The position numbers and the translations under genes are program-made. Below are positions 24,525-36,477 of a DNA stretch of 54,651 bases, one piece after another. The notes under the pieces are model-generated. The model saw only the letters and a list, made by a program, of their open reading frames with translations, was not told the origin of the DNA and searched no databases. This DNA comes from Branchiostoma floridae (lineage: Eukaryota > Chordata > Leptocardii > Amphioxiformes > Branchiostomatidae). Position 1 is the stretch's first letter, and the number at the start of each line of letters is the position of its first letter. Location of the stretch: contig NC_049991.1 of assembly GCF_000003815.2 (NCBI RefSeq), forward strand, positions 3,474,335 to 3,528,985. The letters run 5' to 3'.

Positions 24525-25114
24525 CAGTTAAAAACACTATTGGGGTATGATACAGTAATGTGCAAATAATCGCGAAATCTGTTTGCTAAAAGTGATTCAG
24601 GATGGTTACTAGACATTTGCTTTATTGTTTTGAATTGTTTAAACATCAGAGTTGTCAAACGTTAAAGAATGTTTAGCTGGAAATCTGTTTGTGATATGAT
24701 TTGACTATAGTTGTTATCATATTTGCTAAACATATTCGTGAAAACAATATGTGATGTTGTATAGTGTTACACCAGTGTTTTATTGCAAAGTTTGAGCCAG
24801 ATCAATCTTTATAAAAAAAACACTTGCAGACATGAGTCTGCGTTTTGCTCAATCTATTAGTTTGCTAACAATCTAATAAAGACCAATTATAGAAAAGTAT
24901 CTAAAATCTATAGTAAAACATTGACACATATTCTTTAATACTCCTTGTAAATCCAATGTAACATAAAAAGGAGACTGCTTACTGCGCCACTAACAATACT
25001 ACAGAAATATGGACAGGTCCCTATATCATGAATAAATGATGGCATGTCACTGATGCTAAGGACAACCTTTACGTCTATACGTACTTAAGTTATGAAACGT
25101 CTTTAAAACATTTC
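24525..25114. other. Overlapping 3' ends of convergent genes
   Basis: AATAAA at 24875-24880 (+) is the best poly(A) signal for SMPDL3. On the minus strand the first convincing signal after the stop at 25115 is AATAAA at about 24784-24779. If both are used, the two mRNAs overlap tail to tail by roughly 100 bases. Confidence 0.45.
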
Positions 25115-28100
25115 TTAAGACGACACGGCGTCTCGAACACTCGGGTACGTGTCGTCGAGTTTGTCTTCTGTGCCTTGCAAATCAGTCGTGGTGTGTAGAT
25201 ACCGGGAAGACTCACTTTCCTCTGGCCTATCTGCTTCCGTCGTGTCATCTTCAACAACACTAACGACCTTTGCGTATTGCGCAATGTCGCTTGAGTCGCT
25301 CTCAGCCATTGGTGCGAGCTCTCCACCAATAACGGCGGCGCTGACACGGTTTGCTGGGGAAGCCGTTAGCAGTACTGTTTCACCACGCTCGAGGAAGCGG
25401 AGTTTTGGCGCTTGTTCTTTTCCCTTTGTCTTTGCGGTGCCGACCATATACAAGTTATCGCCAATCTATGAGAGATGAAACATTGGCCATTCATTGATGA
25501 GATATCTACAGCAACGAAGCACACTTGGTCGCACCTACTCTTCTCCATACACGTGTGCGCGGATTAAAAAGAAAAAGATCAAGACTATCGACAACGGTCT
25601 TGAATGAGAAAGTCACGTTGAAAACATTATACAGTCAGACTTATTTTGATTGAAATGCATATTGGAGCAAGCATTGTAAACAGGTAGATAACGTTGTTTG
25701 CTCGTCTCACCTTCTCAATGCCAGTCAATGTATTGTCTGCTTCCACGACAGTCACCATCTCATGACCAGTGTCCGAAACACTGACTTGTCCAGTTCCCCT
25801 GTACACCAGATAGCGCAGCAGTGGACGTTCATTGTTGTAGAGTACAAATCCTTAGGAAAATAAAATAGTATTGAATGAAACCGAACACGATTGCTTTGAG
25901 AGAAGAGTAAAGAGGTCTACACCAGGGCGCACCAGCCTTCTCTCAAACACAGACGGGGGTTGATATCGACTTTCAACAACCTTTGACCTATTGCTGACGT
26001 CATGTGTCCAGAGAGACAGGATCAGACAGCTGAAGATAACTGATTGGTTGATTCCATTTTATTCAATTGGAGTACAGTATGATTTTTCCATAATGTAATT
26101 TACTAAACTCACAATGTACTATCACGTTAATAGAATACAACATTAAAGTTGATCTCTACATAAAGTAAAATATTACATGCCCGTATTATGATTGTTGCAA
26201 ACTATCCATTGTACTAATGATATCATACCATACACTATAACATGAAAATACGACATTATACTCTTTCCGCTTCAATGTATATGATAAGGTACCAACCTGC
26301 CGTTTTGGATGAACTAGAAACCATTTGAACCCCAAGACTTCCTGCGAAGGTGTTAACCTTGTATATTTTGTCTGGTTCGCAGCAAATCCACGTGATCCGT
26401 TCTCCCTGAAATAGATAAAGACATTCATCGATGAATTCATCCAAAATGTGTTCAATATCAGCGAAGTAGGGGTGCGCACTTTCTTCAAATATTTCAATTT
26501 TACGTTTCAGTGCCCTAGATTTGCCAGGACGTTGCCCCGAGTCAGAAAAGCTTAGGGATGATAATGATGATCATAAAGGTACACAATAAGTGATTCATAC
26601 CATTTTGTCACAACAGTCATCCTGGCATCGCTGCTGTAGGGAGGTTAGGGCGTTCTCTGGACAGAGAATCGTCAGATGGGCACTGTCCCCTTGTGGCTCG
26701 TCTTGTCGAATGAGCTTTTGAGTCACCAGTGTTGATAGCTCACCGGCGTGGTCGGAATGGCGTGAGGATATGAAAACCAGGTTCGGCAGCTGTCCTGTAA
26801 TGTGGTATTCATTCATGCAATATGTGAGCCTTAGCATCATCTACTTTTTCGGAAGGGGTTTGGATCTCCTGACGCTGTACCTTGAGAAATGCACTTTACA
26901 CGACTTTCCTTACTTCACTCAGGTAAAGATGAGTACCTAACTTCGTAGGCAAATGGTAATGGACAACCTCACGCCAACCGTACACACTCAGTCACATCTA
27001 TCCCAACTTCGGTTAGGGCGGTCCCTCGAATAGGACGTTATGAGAGAGCCACACCTCAAGCACGTTAAAGAACCTATCACATTTATCGAAAAAGCAGGAG
27101 TCCTTTTCGGTGTGCGTGGATCAATTACACCTGTCTAGATATGAAGCTGGTACTCTTCAGTACAAACCTGGTGTGTTGCGTTCAATACAAACAAATAAAC
27201 AAGCAAGCAACCAAACAAACCTGAAAGTTCCTGACAGGAACGGAGAACTCCCAGACCGACATTTATCAGCATAACCGGGGAGCCATTGAACATGACCATC
27301 GCTGAAGAGCTGGGATTTCCCTCAAATGCAGCTAGAATAAAGATAATAATATATGAGATCAAATTACGAAGACTATTTTATGATGTTTAGTTATGATTTC
27401 CATACAGAAAAGTGACTCGTCAACCGAAATTCGAAGATATACCACGTAGGACGTTTGTGAAAAGTTTCCATGCAGACTTACCAGTTACAGCGTCTCCGGT
27501 ACCCAGACAAAGAAGCTCCAGGTGTCCCGTGTCTGTTGTCACAGGTGCAGTTCCAAACAGCATCTGCAACACCTGGTTAGAAAACAATTCTACCTAATGT
27601 TGAACATACTTCGTTGATTATTGATAACATTTCAACTTTTTATTGCAGGCACTTGGCCCACATCACGTGAACAAGAAAATCAAAAGACACACTCAATACA
27701 ACAACACGAATACAGTCTTATTTACAATAAAAAGTTGAGTGGGATCAGCCGGGGCTTTTGTATATCATATTTAATGTATTGTGTCCAGAATATGCTGTGG
27801 ATGAAGGCATCTGAGTGGAATAACCGTGGGATGATGTTGTTTTCAGATGTAGGGATACGTTGTAAAAATCATGCGTTAGTTTTCTCTTCCTTTCCTCAAA
27901 AGTATCTATCCCATGTAACACAAACATTTGGCTAGTATTATCACTTGTTCTACAGCCTAATAAAATCATGAGAGCGTTGTTATAGGTTAAATGTAGCCTG
28001 CGAATCGTACCCGAGTTATACTGACACAACGGCTGAGCACAATAACAAGACGACGAGATTAAAAATATGATTGCTATTGGCAACGCAATTTTGTATCTTA

Positions 28101-31100
28101 CCTTGGTCATGGACGGTCGTTGTGCTTCTGGTTTCAGACATCGTTCTATGGTTGGTTTCATCCTTGGCCCATACTCATCGCAGTTTTTCTATATAAAGTA
28201 CAAAATAGATCGGACTCTCATGTATGACTTAATACTTAGTAGATCTTAGTAGAGATATTTTGCACATATGTAGAACTGCGGACTTGATGGGTATTTTTAC
28301 TTCCATCTAGAGGAACACGATGAAAGTACATCATTATACTTTACCACTGTGAGAATCCTCTTCCTTTCCATACTTACAAAACTGTATATATTTGATATCT
28401 TTAAAACTTTGTTGAGTGTACAGCTATTTTCGTGATTGATCGTACACTAACTTCTAACCTTGAGTATACATTAGAAAAAGGTACACCTTTTCTCCCGATC
28501 TTCAAGTTCAATAGAAACATGCCAATGAAATAGGTATCATCAGTACTATCAACATTTACATTCATTCCACCAAGCTTACAAACCCTTTGGCCACTTACCG
28601 GAGTGTCAGGCTGCCCACCGCGTAGTTTCTCGTCCATCGCATCCTTATGTATAGCGATCTCAGGAAACACCATCTCTCCTTTAATGAGCTCGATCAAGCA
28701 CAACGCTGCAAAATGAAGCAAAACACTTCGGTTGGGGAGGTAAAAAGCGGTGGAAGGAGAGGGATGGGCGTTCCCTTCCAATAGACACAGTGGATAACAA
28801 CCCACTACCCCTACAGCCTTAAAAAGGCTACGGACAATATTTACCCTTTTAGATACTATTAGGCACCTAATCTACTTGAGACAACTTTCAAGCGTATACC
28901 AACACAAACGGGGTTACAAATTACCAAAGAGTAAAACCATTTTGGCGTACCGTAACTGTAAACGTCTGCCTTTTTGGAGTAGTGGCCGCGCGATGACATC
29001 ACTTCCGGTGCCATGTAGCGGTAGGATCCGATGAGTGTCTTGGTTTGCCGCGTGCCCTCGGTCACTCTGGCCAGACCGAAGTCACCCAACTTGAAGGTAC
29101 TGTGGTCCTCTGAAATCTGATAAGCACGTTAAATTTTGAATGTTAGCATCTTTAGCGAGGACAGGGAAGGAGGCGTTATCACATAAACTATAAACTGATG
29201 AGGCCTTATCATTTACATGTGCCATAATAGACATTTTGATGAAGACATACACTTCCTCAACCTTCACAGTGTCAACCCAGATGAGATCTAGAGGACGCTG
29301 GTGAGCTGCCATCAAGCCCTCTCATCTACGTGCAGGCACGTCTAATCCCTATGAGATGGGGAACAACAGACGATAATCCGGATAGTAAGTGAGTGAGTGA
29401 GTGAGTGAGTGAGTGAGTGAGTGAGTGAGTGAGTGAGTGAGTGAGTGAGTGAGTGAGTGAGTGAGTGAGTGAGTGAGTGAGTGAGTGAGTGACTTACGAA
29501 AACGTTTTCCGGTTTGACGTCCCTGTGCATGACGTCCTTCAGGTGCAGGTACTCCAGTGCGAGACCTATCTGTTTGGCGAACCCCAGTACGAAGTCCTTC
29601 TCCTGAGCTCCGGACTTCCGGAGATGGTCCCGGAGGTTCCCTCCTGCCATGAACTCCATGATGATACCCAGTCTGTTGTCCTGAACGATGCAGTCTTCCA
29701 CTTGGACGATGTTGGGGTGCTTCATGTCTCTGTGGAGGACAATGGTGGCAACTCGACACTGAGTAGTTTTGGTTAGGGTCTTAAGGATGTCCGGGAATGG
29801 AACGTAAAGGTGGGGTCACACCTGCGTATATATCTAAGTCCGTATGAGGCGCGCATGGGAGTATTTGCCTCCACCAGGCTCCACAGGTCGTTGTAAAATT
29901 AATAGAAATTGGTAACATGTCGGACGAGTTAGCTAGGTCGCTAACCATACTTCTTGGTCAGCTAACTCATCTGGCATGTTATGTATCTTTATTTGTCAAA
30001 TTTGTACTATTTTTCCCGCGACCTGTCAGTAGAGCCTGGTAGAGAGAAAGTAAGAGCTTCATACGCACCTCAATCGGACTTGAATATATACGCATGTATG
30101 ACCCAACCTTAAAGTACCGTGTCTCACCTCACATTGAGCACGTTAACTTAAAGATCCCACCACAGTTCTGGTAAAAGGTGGGGATATGAACCTGTGTGAG
30201 AGGATCAAGCTAGAAAGTCATCTTATTCAGTTTGTACTATCTATTATCTATTACTCGGACTTTCCGTATAAAAGACCATCATGTCTCTTTACCGGTTATA
30301 CAGAACAAAACGAAACAAAACCAAAAAACAGACATATGCTGGTAGCAGGATCAAGATGTGATGAAGTTATGTATTAATAAGAGTTTGTGTAACTTGTACG
30401 ATCTATGAAATGTAATACTTGTATGGGATATTCTTACAACGATAATCTAATGTTTATGACATTGCCTATTAGTACCTTAAAAGTTTGAATTCATCTTGAA
30501 AAGCCTTGAGGTCCTTCGTGGTTTGGACGTCATTGAGAATCTTGACCGCCACAATACGACCCTGTCGGGACGCCTTGTGTACTGTGCTGAAACTACCACT
30601 GCCAATCTGAGAAATGGAGGTAGGTTATGATTTCCAAACAAATAATTTTAGAAACATTTTCAGGAAAGAAGGAAAATCTTCATAAATGGCCCCAGAATAC
30701 TTCAAATCTTGATAACAACGGTCCTTATTGAACCACGAGTTCTCAAGATCCGATGTGTTGAATAATTTACTGGTTCACTTTGCCTTGCAATTAACTAGTT
30801 ACATGCAGGTGTAACTGCAAACAATACAGCCCCAATCGGAATTTTTTCCACCTACATTTATATTTGTGACATTATTTTACGTTTTCGATTGCGTTGTTTA
30901 ATAGCAACCTGATAACATTTCACTGCAGTATGAAATGACCCAGTCATTTTGCCTTGAAGAAGGGGACAAACGGTCGTCAATACATCTCTTGAAAAGTATG
31001 TGGTTGTGAATAACGAATTTTGGTATCCAGCCATACCAAACGGATGAAATCTATCACGGGAATCTAAAATCTGTATTGTGATATCATAGTCAATATATTA

Positions 31101-34100
31101 AGCCTATGTATCAGTGCAAGAAAACACATAAAATATCGAATGGATATAAAGTGAATGTGGTGAAATTTACTAAGACACACCTTGATGAAGTTACTTCCTT
31201 GGTCCAGCTTCTTGTTTGTCAGCAGGTGAATCTCACTCATGTTCTGTAGCATCTCCAGGTCCTCCTTCTGAAGAAAGAAAAAGACAAGCACGAAATCATT
31301 CAACATTACTAGCGCAAAACAATACTATGATGCAAAGCTGTACCCTGACTTTGCTTCAAATGGTAAAAGATATGAAAACCAATTTTACACCTATGTTAAA
31401 AACCGAAAGGTATGACAATCTCTGTAATGATGTTTTCAAGAGCAATCACAGTAAACTGTATGGCGTCGATCGCTAGGGTTTTTGGTCCCTTGATGACATG
31501 CCACAGATCGTACGCCTATGGGAAAGGTCCCTTACATGACTTTCATCAGTCCACCCAGGTGTAAAAATTGATATGACTTCCGTTGGGGAGATAAAAGGCG
31601 GTGAAAGGAGAGGGATGGGCTTATCCTTCAAATACAATGACCCTAGACAATATAACAAGATAATAACCTAATGTCAATGTAACTACTTTACCACTTTTAC
31701 CCATACCTTGATAGCAGACATGTCTAAACCATGTTTCTCCACAAGTTCCCTGTTAGCGCCCAGCACCTCCTGCAACAGCCGTCTCACGGAATCCTCGGGA
31801 CTCCACGACCTCTCGCGAGATTTCTCGTAAATCTTCCTCTTCCTGGCGGTCTCCTCTCCGTTGATGGCGATCAGCTGCACGGCAAAGGCCTTCTTGCCAG
31901 CTGTAGCCGGGTGGCCGTGGAAAATTGCTTCGTCTTCGCCCCCTAGATATATATAAAAAAGAAAATTGTAAGTAGCGACACCTATCGCTGCAGTACAAAC
32001 ATGTGAACCAATCAGAATTGCCCTGAGGAAGGTGACAGAAACGTCAGTGGAAAAAAGATTCCCTTTACTCAGTGACGTACCGACTATTCATGGATATAAA
32101 AATGTAGTTGGAAATCTGTACTAAGTCTTTCTAGATTTCTTAACAGCATTTGAAACGAAACGTTTTTAGAGGGAGGTTGCATGAACAAAGTTTAAACTGT
32201 TTTTTCAATAACAAAAATTCCACAATTTTTAAGTACATCATCAGCCTTCTTCAGGAATACTGACCCACTCATCTCTGTCACGTGACCTTGGGAGTGACGT
32301 CAGGAATGAGTCAAAGGCCAGTGGTCTTTGACAGGTTAAACTTTGATTATGCCCCACGTGACAATTTCCCTCATCAATCTTTTATCGTATTTTCAGCCTT
32401 CTTCAGGGTTACTGACCCACTCATCTTTGTCACGTGATCTAGGAGTGACGTCAGGAGTTAGTCAAAGATCCATTAAAAAAAATATTTCAAACATTGATCA
32501 TGTCTGTCGTACCTTTAAGTCTGGCCAACCCAAACTTCTCTTTGTCAATCTCCTTGCGTTCTTCCGGATCTCTCCAGTCCACGATCCGGATCTCAAGAGA
32601 GCTCTTACTGGACACGAAGGTCTGACACAACTTGATGACCTCTACGTACTTCTTGATGGCCATCTGTCGTTTCTTGGGGTCAGTAACTCTGTCGGGGTCG
32701 AGTTCTGCCTTCAGTCCGTGGTAGAAGAACAGCGTAACGACTTTGGTCCCTTCATGGATTTTCTGTAATAAAAAAACAGAGGTCAATAAAGTTTCTTTTC
32801 CAATGTTAAATTTTGTAAATGTACTGTTACCAAAAGAGACTTAAAAAACACACTATCTTTTAAGTTGTTTTCTGCAAGTAATACTACACTTTCATTCTGG
32901 AATAAGTGGGTTACCATGCGGCTACCGAGCTATTTTGGGGAACGGCCGGGCCCCTTTAATTTTTTTAAGTCGGAGTTGAAATCAACCTGGGACCTGGGGA
33001 CGAATAGACGCCTTGACCTACCCGGCATTCTACGGGGACAAACTTGTGGTAGGACCATAGCATAACATTTTGAACATTTTTGTTTCCAACAACGTACTGT
33101 TATCCTTTTCCCAAGTGCATTCCATACAGAAATATAGTGTTTAAGATTTAACTAAGTCAGATGATCACAGATAAAGGATGCAACATTATTAATGGAATCA
33201 ACTATGTTTCCGAATATTTTGTTTTACGTAAAAAGGATACTTTACGTACCTTGATGAGGTTATCGCGTCTGGCTTTCATTGCGTTCAGGGACCTAGTCAC
33301 GTGCTCCTCTGTGAACACTCCTGATAGATTTGAAATGAAAATCATAACATTAAAAACATTCAATTCAATCCGACATCTGAGTATTACTTGTAGAACTCGC
33401 AACATGTTAAAAGAAAAAGTAATTCTGAAAAACTGATTCTTATTTTACGTTATATTCCTGATATTGTTGCGTTCATACAAAATAAAGTATCTTTATGATA
33501 TGATTAAAACGATGCCTTAAATTTAGAGAAATGTAACGCTAGTTAACGTTTATACGCGGTCGTACCTATATCCGTCGTTAACAAATACAGGTATCTAGGC
33601 ATATCAAGTCGACGGGCGGTGATTTCAAATTCTAATTACATAATGGATATAGGTTACCCCGCGGATAAAGGTGAACTAGCGTTAGGCCTAGGCCTGTTCC
33701 TTTTACCGAAGGGGTCGCTGCTGTAGATGTCCTGCAGAGCCGGTTTAGAGATGAACTCTAAAGCTTCGTCCGTCGCCAAGGCGTTGGTGATACTGGACGT
33801 GTGGAAGACGATCTCCGAGGCCTGCTTCTCTAACGCGAGCTGTTGAAGAAGGTACTCTTCTCGCTGGGTGCCGAGATAGGACTTCTCGTACACCTGTGTG
33901 ACAAGATAGTAGAACTTCTTATACACCTGTGTGACCTGGTAGGACTTCTCATACACCTGTGTGACAAGATAGACTTATATACCTGTGTGACAAAATCAGG
34001 ACTTCTATGTGGATGTATAAATTAGGGGCATTTAGGCCGACTGGGCAGATTTCAACTTTCAACTACACAAGACGTTAAAAGTCTAGTCGTGGGCATTATT

Positions 34101-36446
34101 TGTGTATATCAAATATCAAATAGGAAAAAAAAAACTAATAAAGTATGTATTTCACAATAGCTGTATTTCGCAATAGCTGTCTGCCTAGAATATGAGGCAT
34201 ATCTTCTGGCCAAGCAAAATTAGTAACGATTTAAAACTGTACGGAAAGTCGCAAGTCAACTGTCTATACTGAATTTCCATGGATTAAAATGGATAGGTTA
34301 TATGCATGTTCTACGCATGTATATGTCCGATGACCATATCCCCAAAGTTGCCCTATGGAAAGGAGGAAGTCACAAAACTACATAAAGACGCACTAGTACT
34401 GTGGCTATAGAGATCTACTTGTAGCGCTAGCGGCCATCGGGGTCACCTGGGATGCAGTTCCGTCCTTATACCCCCCTCACATTAGGCGAAAATCGATCGG
34501 ACGACGATTCTGTGACAATCGCCCGAGCCTCGCTTATAATAATAACTTTATTGCACAACAATTGTACAAAGTACAAAGTATGGCTTACGGTTTTCAGGTG
34601 AAAATTACGCGCAACCCTCTGTCGATCTTAAATATGGCCGACCTTCCATCGATACGCCCGAATGAAAATCGTGGATAATGTAACAGGGGTATTAGCACAG
34701 AACACACCCAGTAATGTAGAAAACTCACGACCTGATATCCCACATGGGATATAGAGGATTAAGTAAGTTTATGTAAAGTCTTGCTTTCCCCCACCTGTCC
34801 CGGTTGTATATTCTCCTCCATTCTCCCAGTGCTGAGGTACTGTACAAACTCCCAGAGTTCCAGGTTGGCCTGGAGAGTCACCAGGCTGCCGTGGCGGGAA
34901 AAACTGCGGCTTCCAGACGACTCGAACGTGTAGTGGTCAACCTGGTGAGGGGGGTATGTTCTTTGTCAATAAGCCCTCTCACAGAGATCAGAACGCATTC
35001 TAGGAAATATGTCAAAGGTAAAAGCCTCAAAAAAGAAAACGATACACGTCTGGACATTGTTATGCAAGTCGAAACAATGGTTGAGACAAGGACTGTTTTC
35101 TTTTTCGGGGATTTCTGATCTCTGTGAAAGGTCTTATAGAACATTTTACAACTAGTGTTTGTGCTACACACTAGTCATACCTTCAAATACCAGAGTTACC
35201 AACCTAGGATTGATGTGTTCAAAAATTCGTACTTTCCCAGAACTATCGTAGAGTGGTACTTGTTATCACCAAGTACAGTAGGGACATCTTCTCTCGGTAG
35301 TTTTCAAGAACGCTTGCAGATAGATGTGCAAAAGTTAGGGGTAACGAGTTGTTCGGTGTAATATAACCAGCTGCTGCCGCGCCGCGTGCCTGCAAAGCTG
35401 GTGTGTTACGCCGAACGGCGGTTATACCGGCTATATAGATACAGATACAGATACACTGCTACTTCAAGTTTGTTTGAATAGTATCACGTACTACCGGGTA
35501 ATTCTAGATCCGTCTAAAAAACAGAAAGGTATCAGTTGCAAACATCTTTCGGTCGTCATATTGTAAAATTCAATACTTTTGATTGTTTCCCCTATGACAG
35601 CTCTTATTAGCAAACTTGCAGTACTGAAATCATACTGTGCAGTACTAATGCAGTACTGACAGTACTGCTGTTCAAACTGTCACCAACTGGTCTTGGCTTC
35701 TCCTTAAAATATGTAGTCCAAACGTCAAACAAAATCTTTTCCTACTAGCATAATACCTTTGCATTATACATATGCGTCAACGTTGTTTCAAATGTAGCGC
35801 GCCCTAAGATGACTCATATATTCAGTGTAATGTTATGTTGAGACAAATGACTATTCATACCGGTGCATTTGTAACGAATCTCGCTAGGAGTCGCTCGTAG
35901 ACTTCATGCTGTAAGTCGCAACCCAGGAACAGGACCGACCGTTCCTTGAACACTTTGTCAAGAAACTCCACAGCTGCGTCGGGGTCATGATCAGGTTCAC
36001 CGCACAAGACGCCTTCAAGGAACTTCTGAGATTCTGCCTATTGTAATAATGTTGGAATGTTGAAAGTGTGTAGCATTCAGAAAACACGTTTCAGAAATCA
36101 TTGTACAAACATACCAAAAATCATGAAAATCCGTTGTTCCCTTCTTGAGTTATCGTCTTCAGAAGTTTTTGACAAAAATGCCCCTGCTATCCCAAAACTA
36201 GACGCTAGGGGGCCCAAACTTATGTCATTTCTTCCTGAGCACAGGAGCTATTTAATGTTTAAAAATCGTCACCATAGCATGTTCAGAACACCAAGATAGC
36301 AAAACAGGAAGTTGTGCTGCAGTACCAAGGGGAGTCGCTAGGGGGTCCAAAATCTAATCATTTCCAGCTTTCAGCACACACTACCAACACACTAAGTATG
36401 AAACCAATCCACCCAACCGTTCATGAGTTATTTTGTTTACACACAG

Positions 36447-36477
<31 letters not shown>

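Larger units (their letters stand above)
25711..27572 (-). other. Metallo-beta-lactamase-like domain (exons 16-20) of the fusion gene
   Basis: Order of motifs fits an RNase Z-type MBL fold: LELLCLGTGDAVTG, SSSAMVMFNGSPVMLINVG (usual S.LL..G...LiD.G), VFISSRHSDHAGELSTLV (usual iTH.H.DH.gGL), then MVSSSSKTAGFVLY where a metal His is usual, and VYRGTGQVSVSDTG. In HxHxDH the first His is Ser and the later His also appears lost. Probably a non-catalytic or altered-metal fold. Confidence 0.6.
28102..30606 (-). other. Protein kinase domain (exons 11-15) of the fusion gene
   Basis: Complete catalytic set: G-loop IGSGSFSTV (536-544), VAVK with Lys557, HRDVKPEN with Asp649, GDFGLA with Asp668, GSYRYMAPEVM (687-696), ADVYSYG, and the final Arg in KPEAQRPSM. 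The HRDVKPEN and SYRYMAPE motifs fit a Ser/Thr kinase of the tyrosine-kinase-like group (RIPK/MLK style). Predicted active. Confidence 0.92.

Noticed and set aside
29342-29500. Tail of Thr-His-Ser repeats after the kinase HRD exon
   Set aside because: Read-through of the GTAAG donor into the (TCAC)n intron; the next exon with DFG fits phase 0 exactly.
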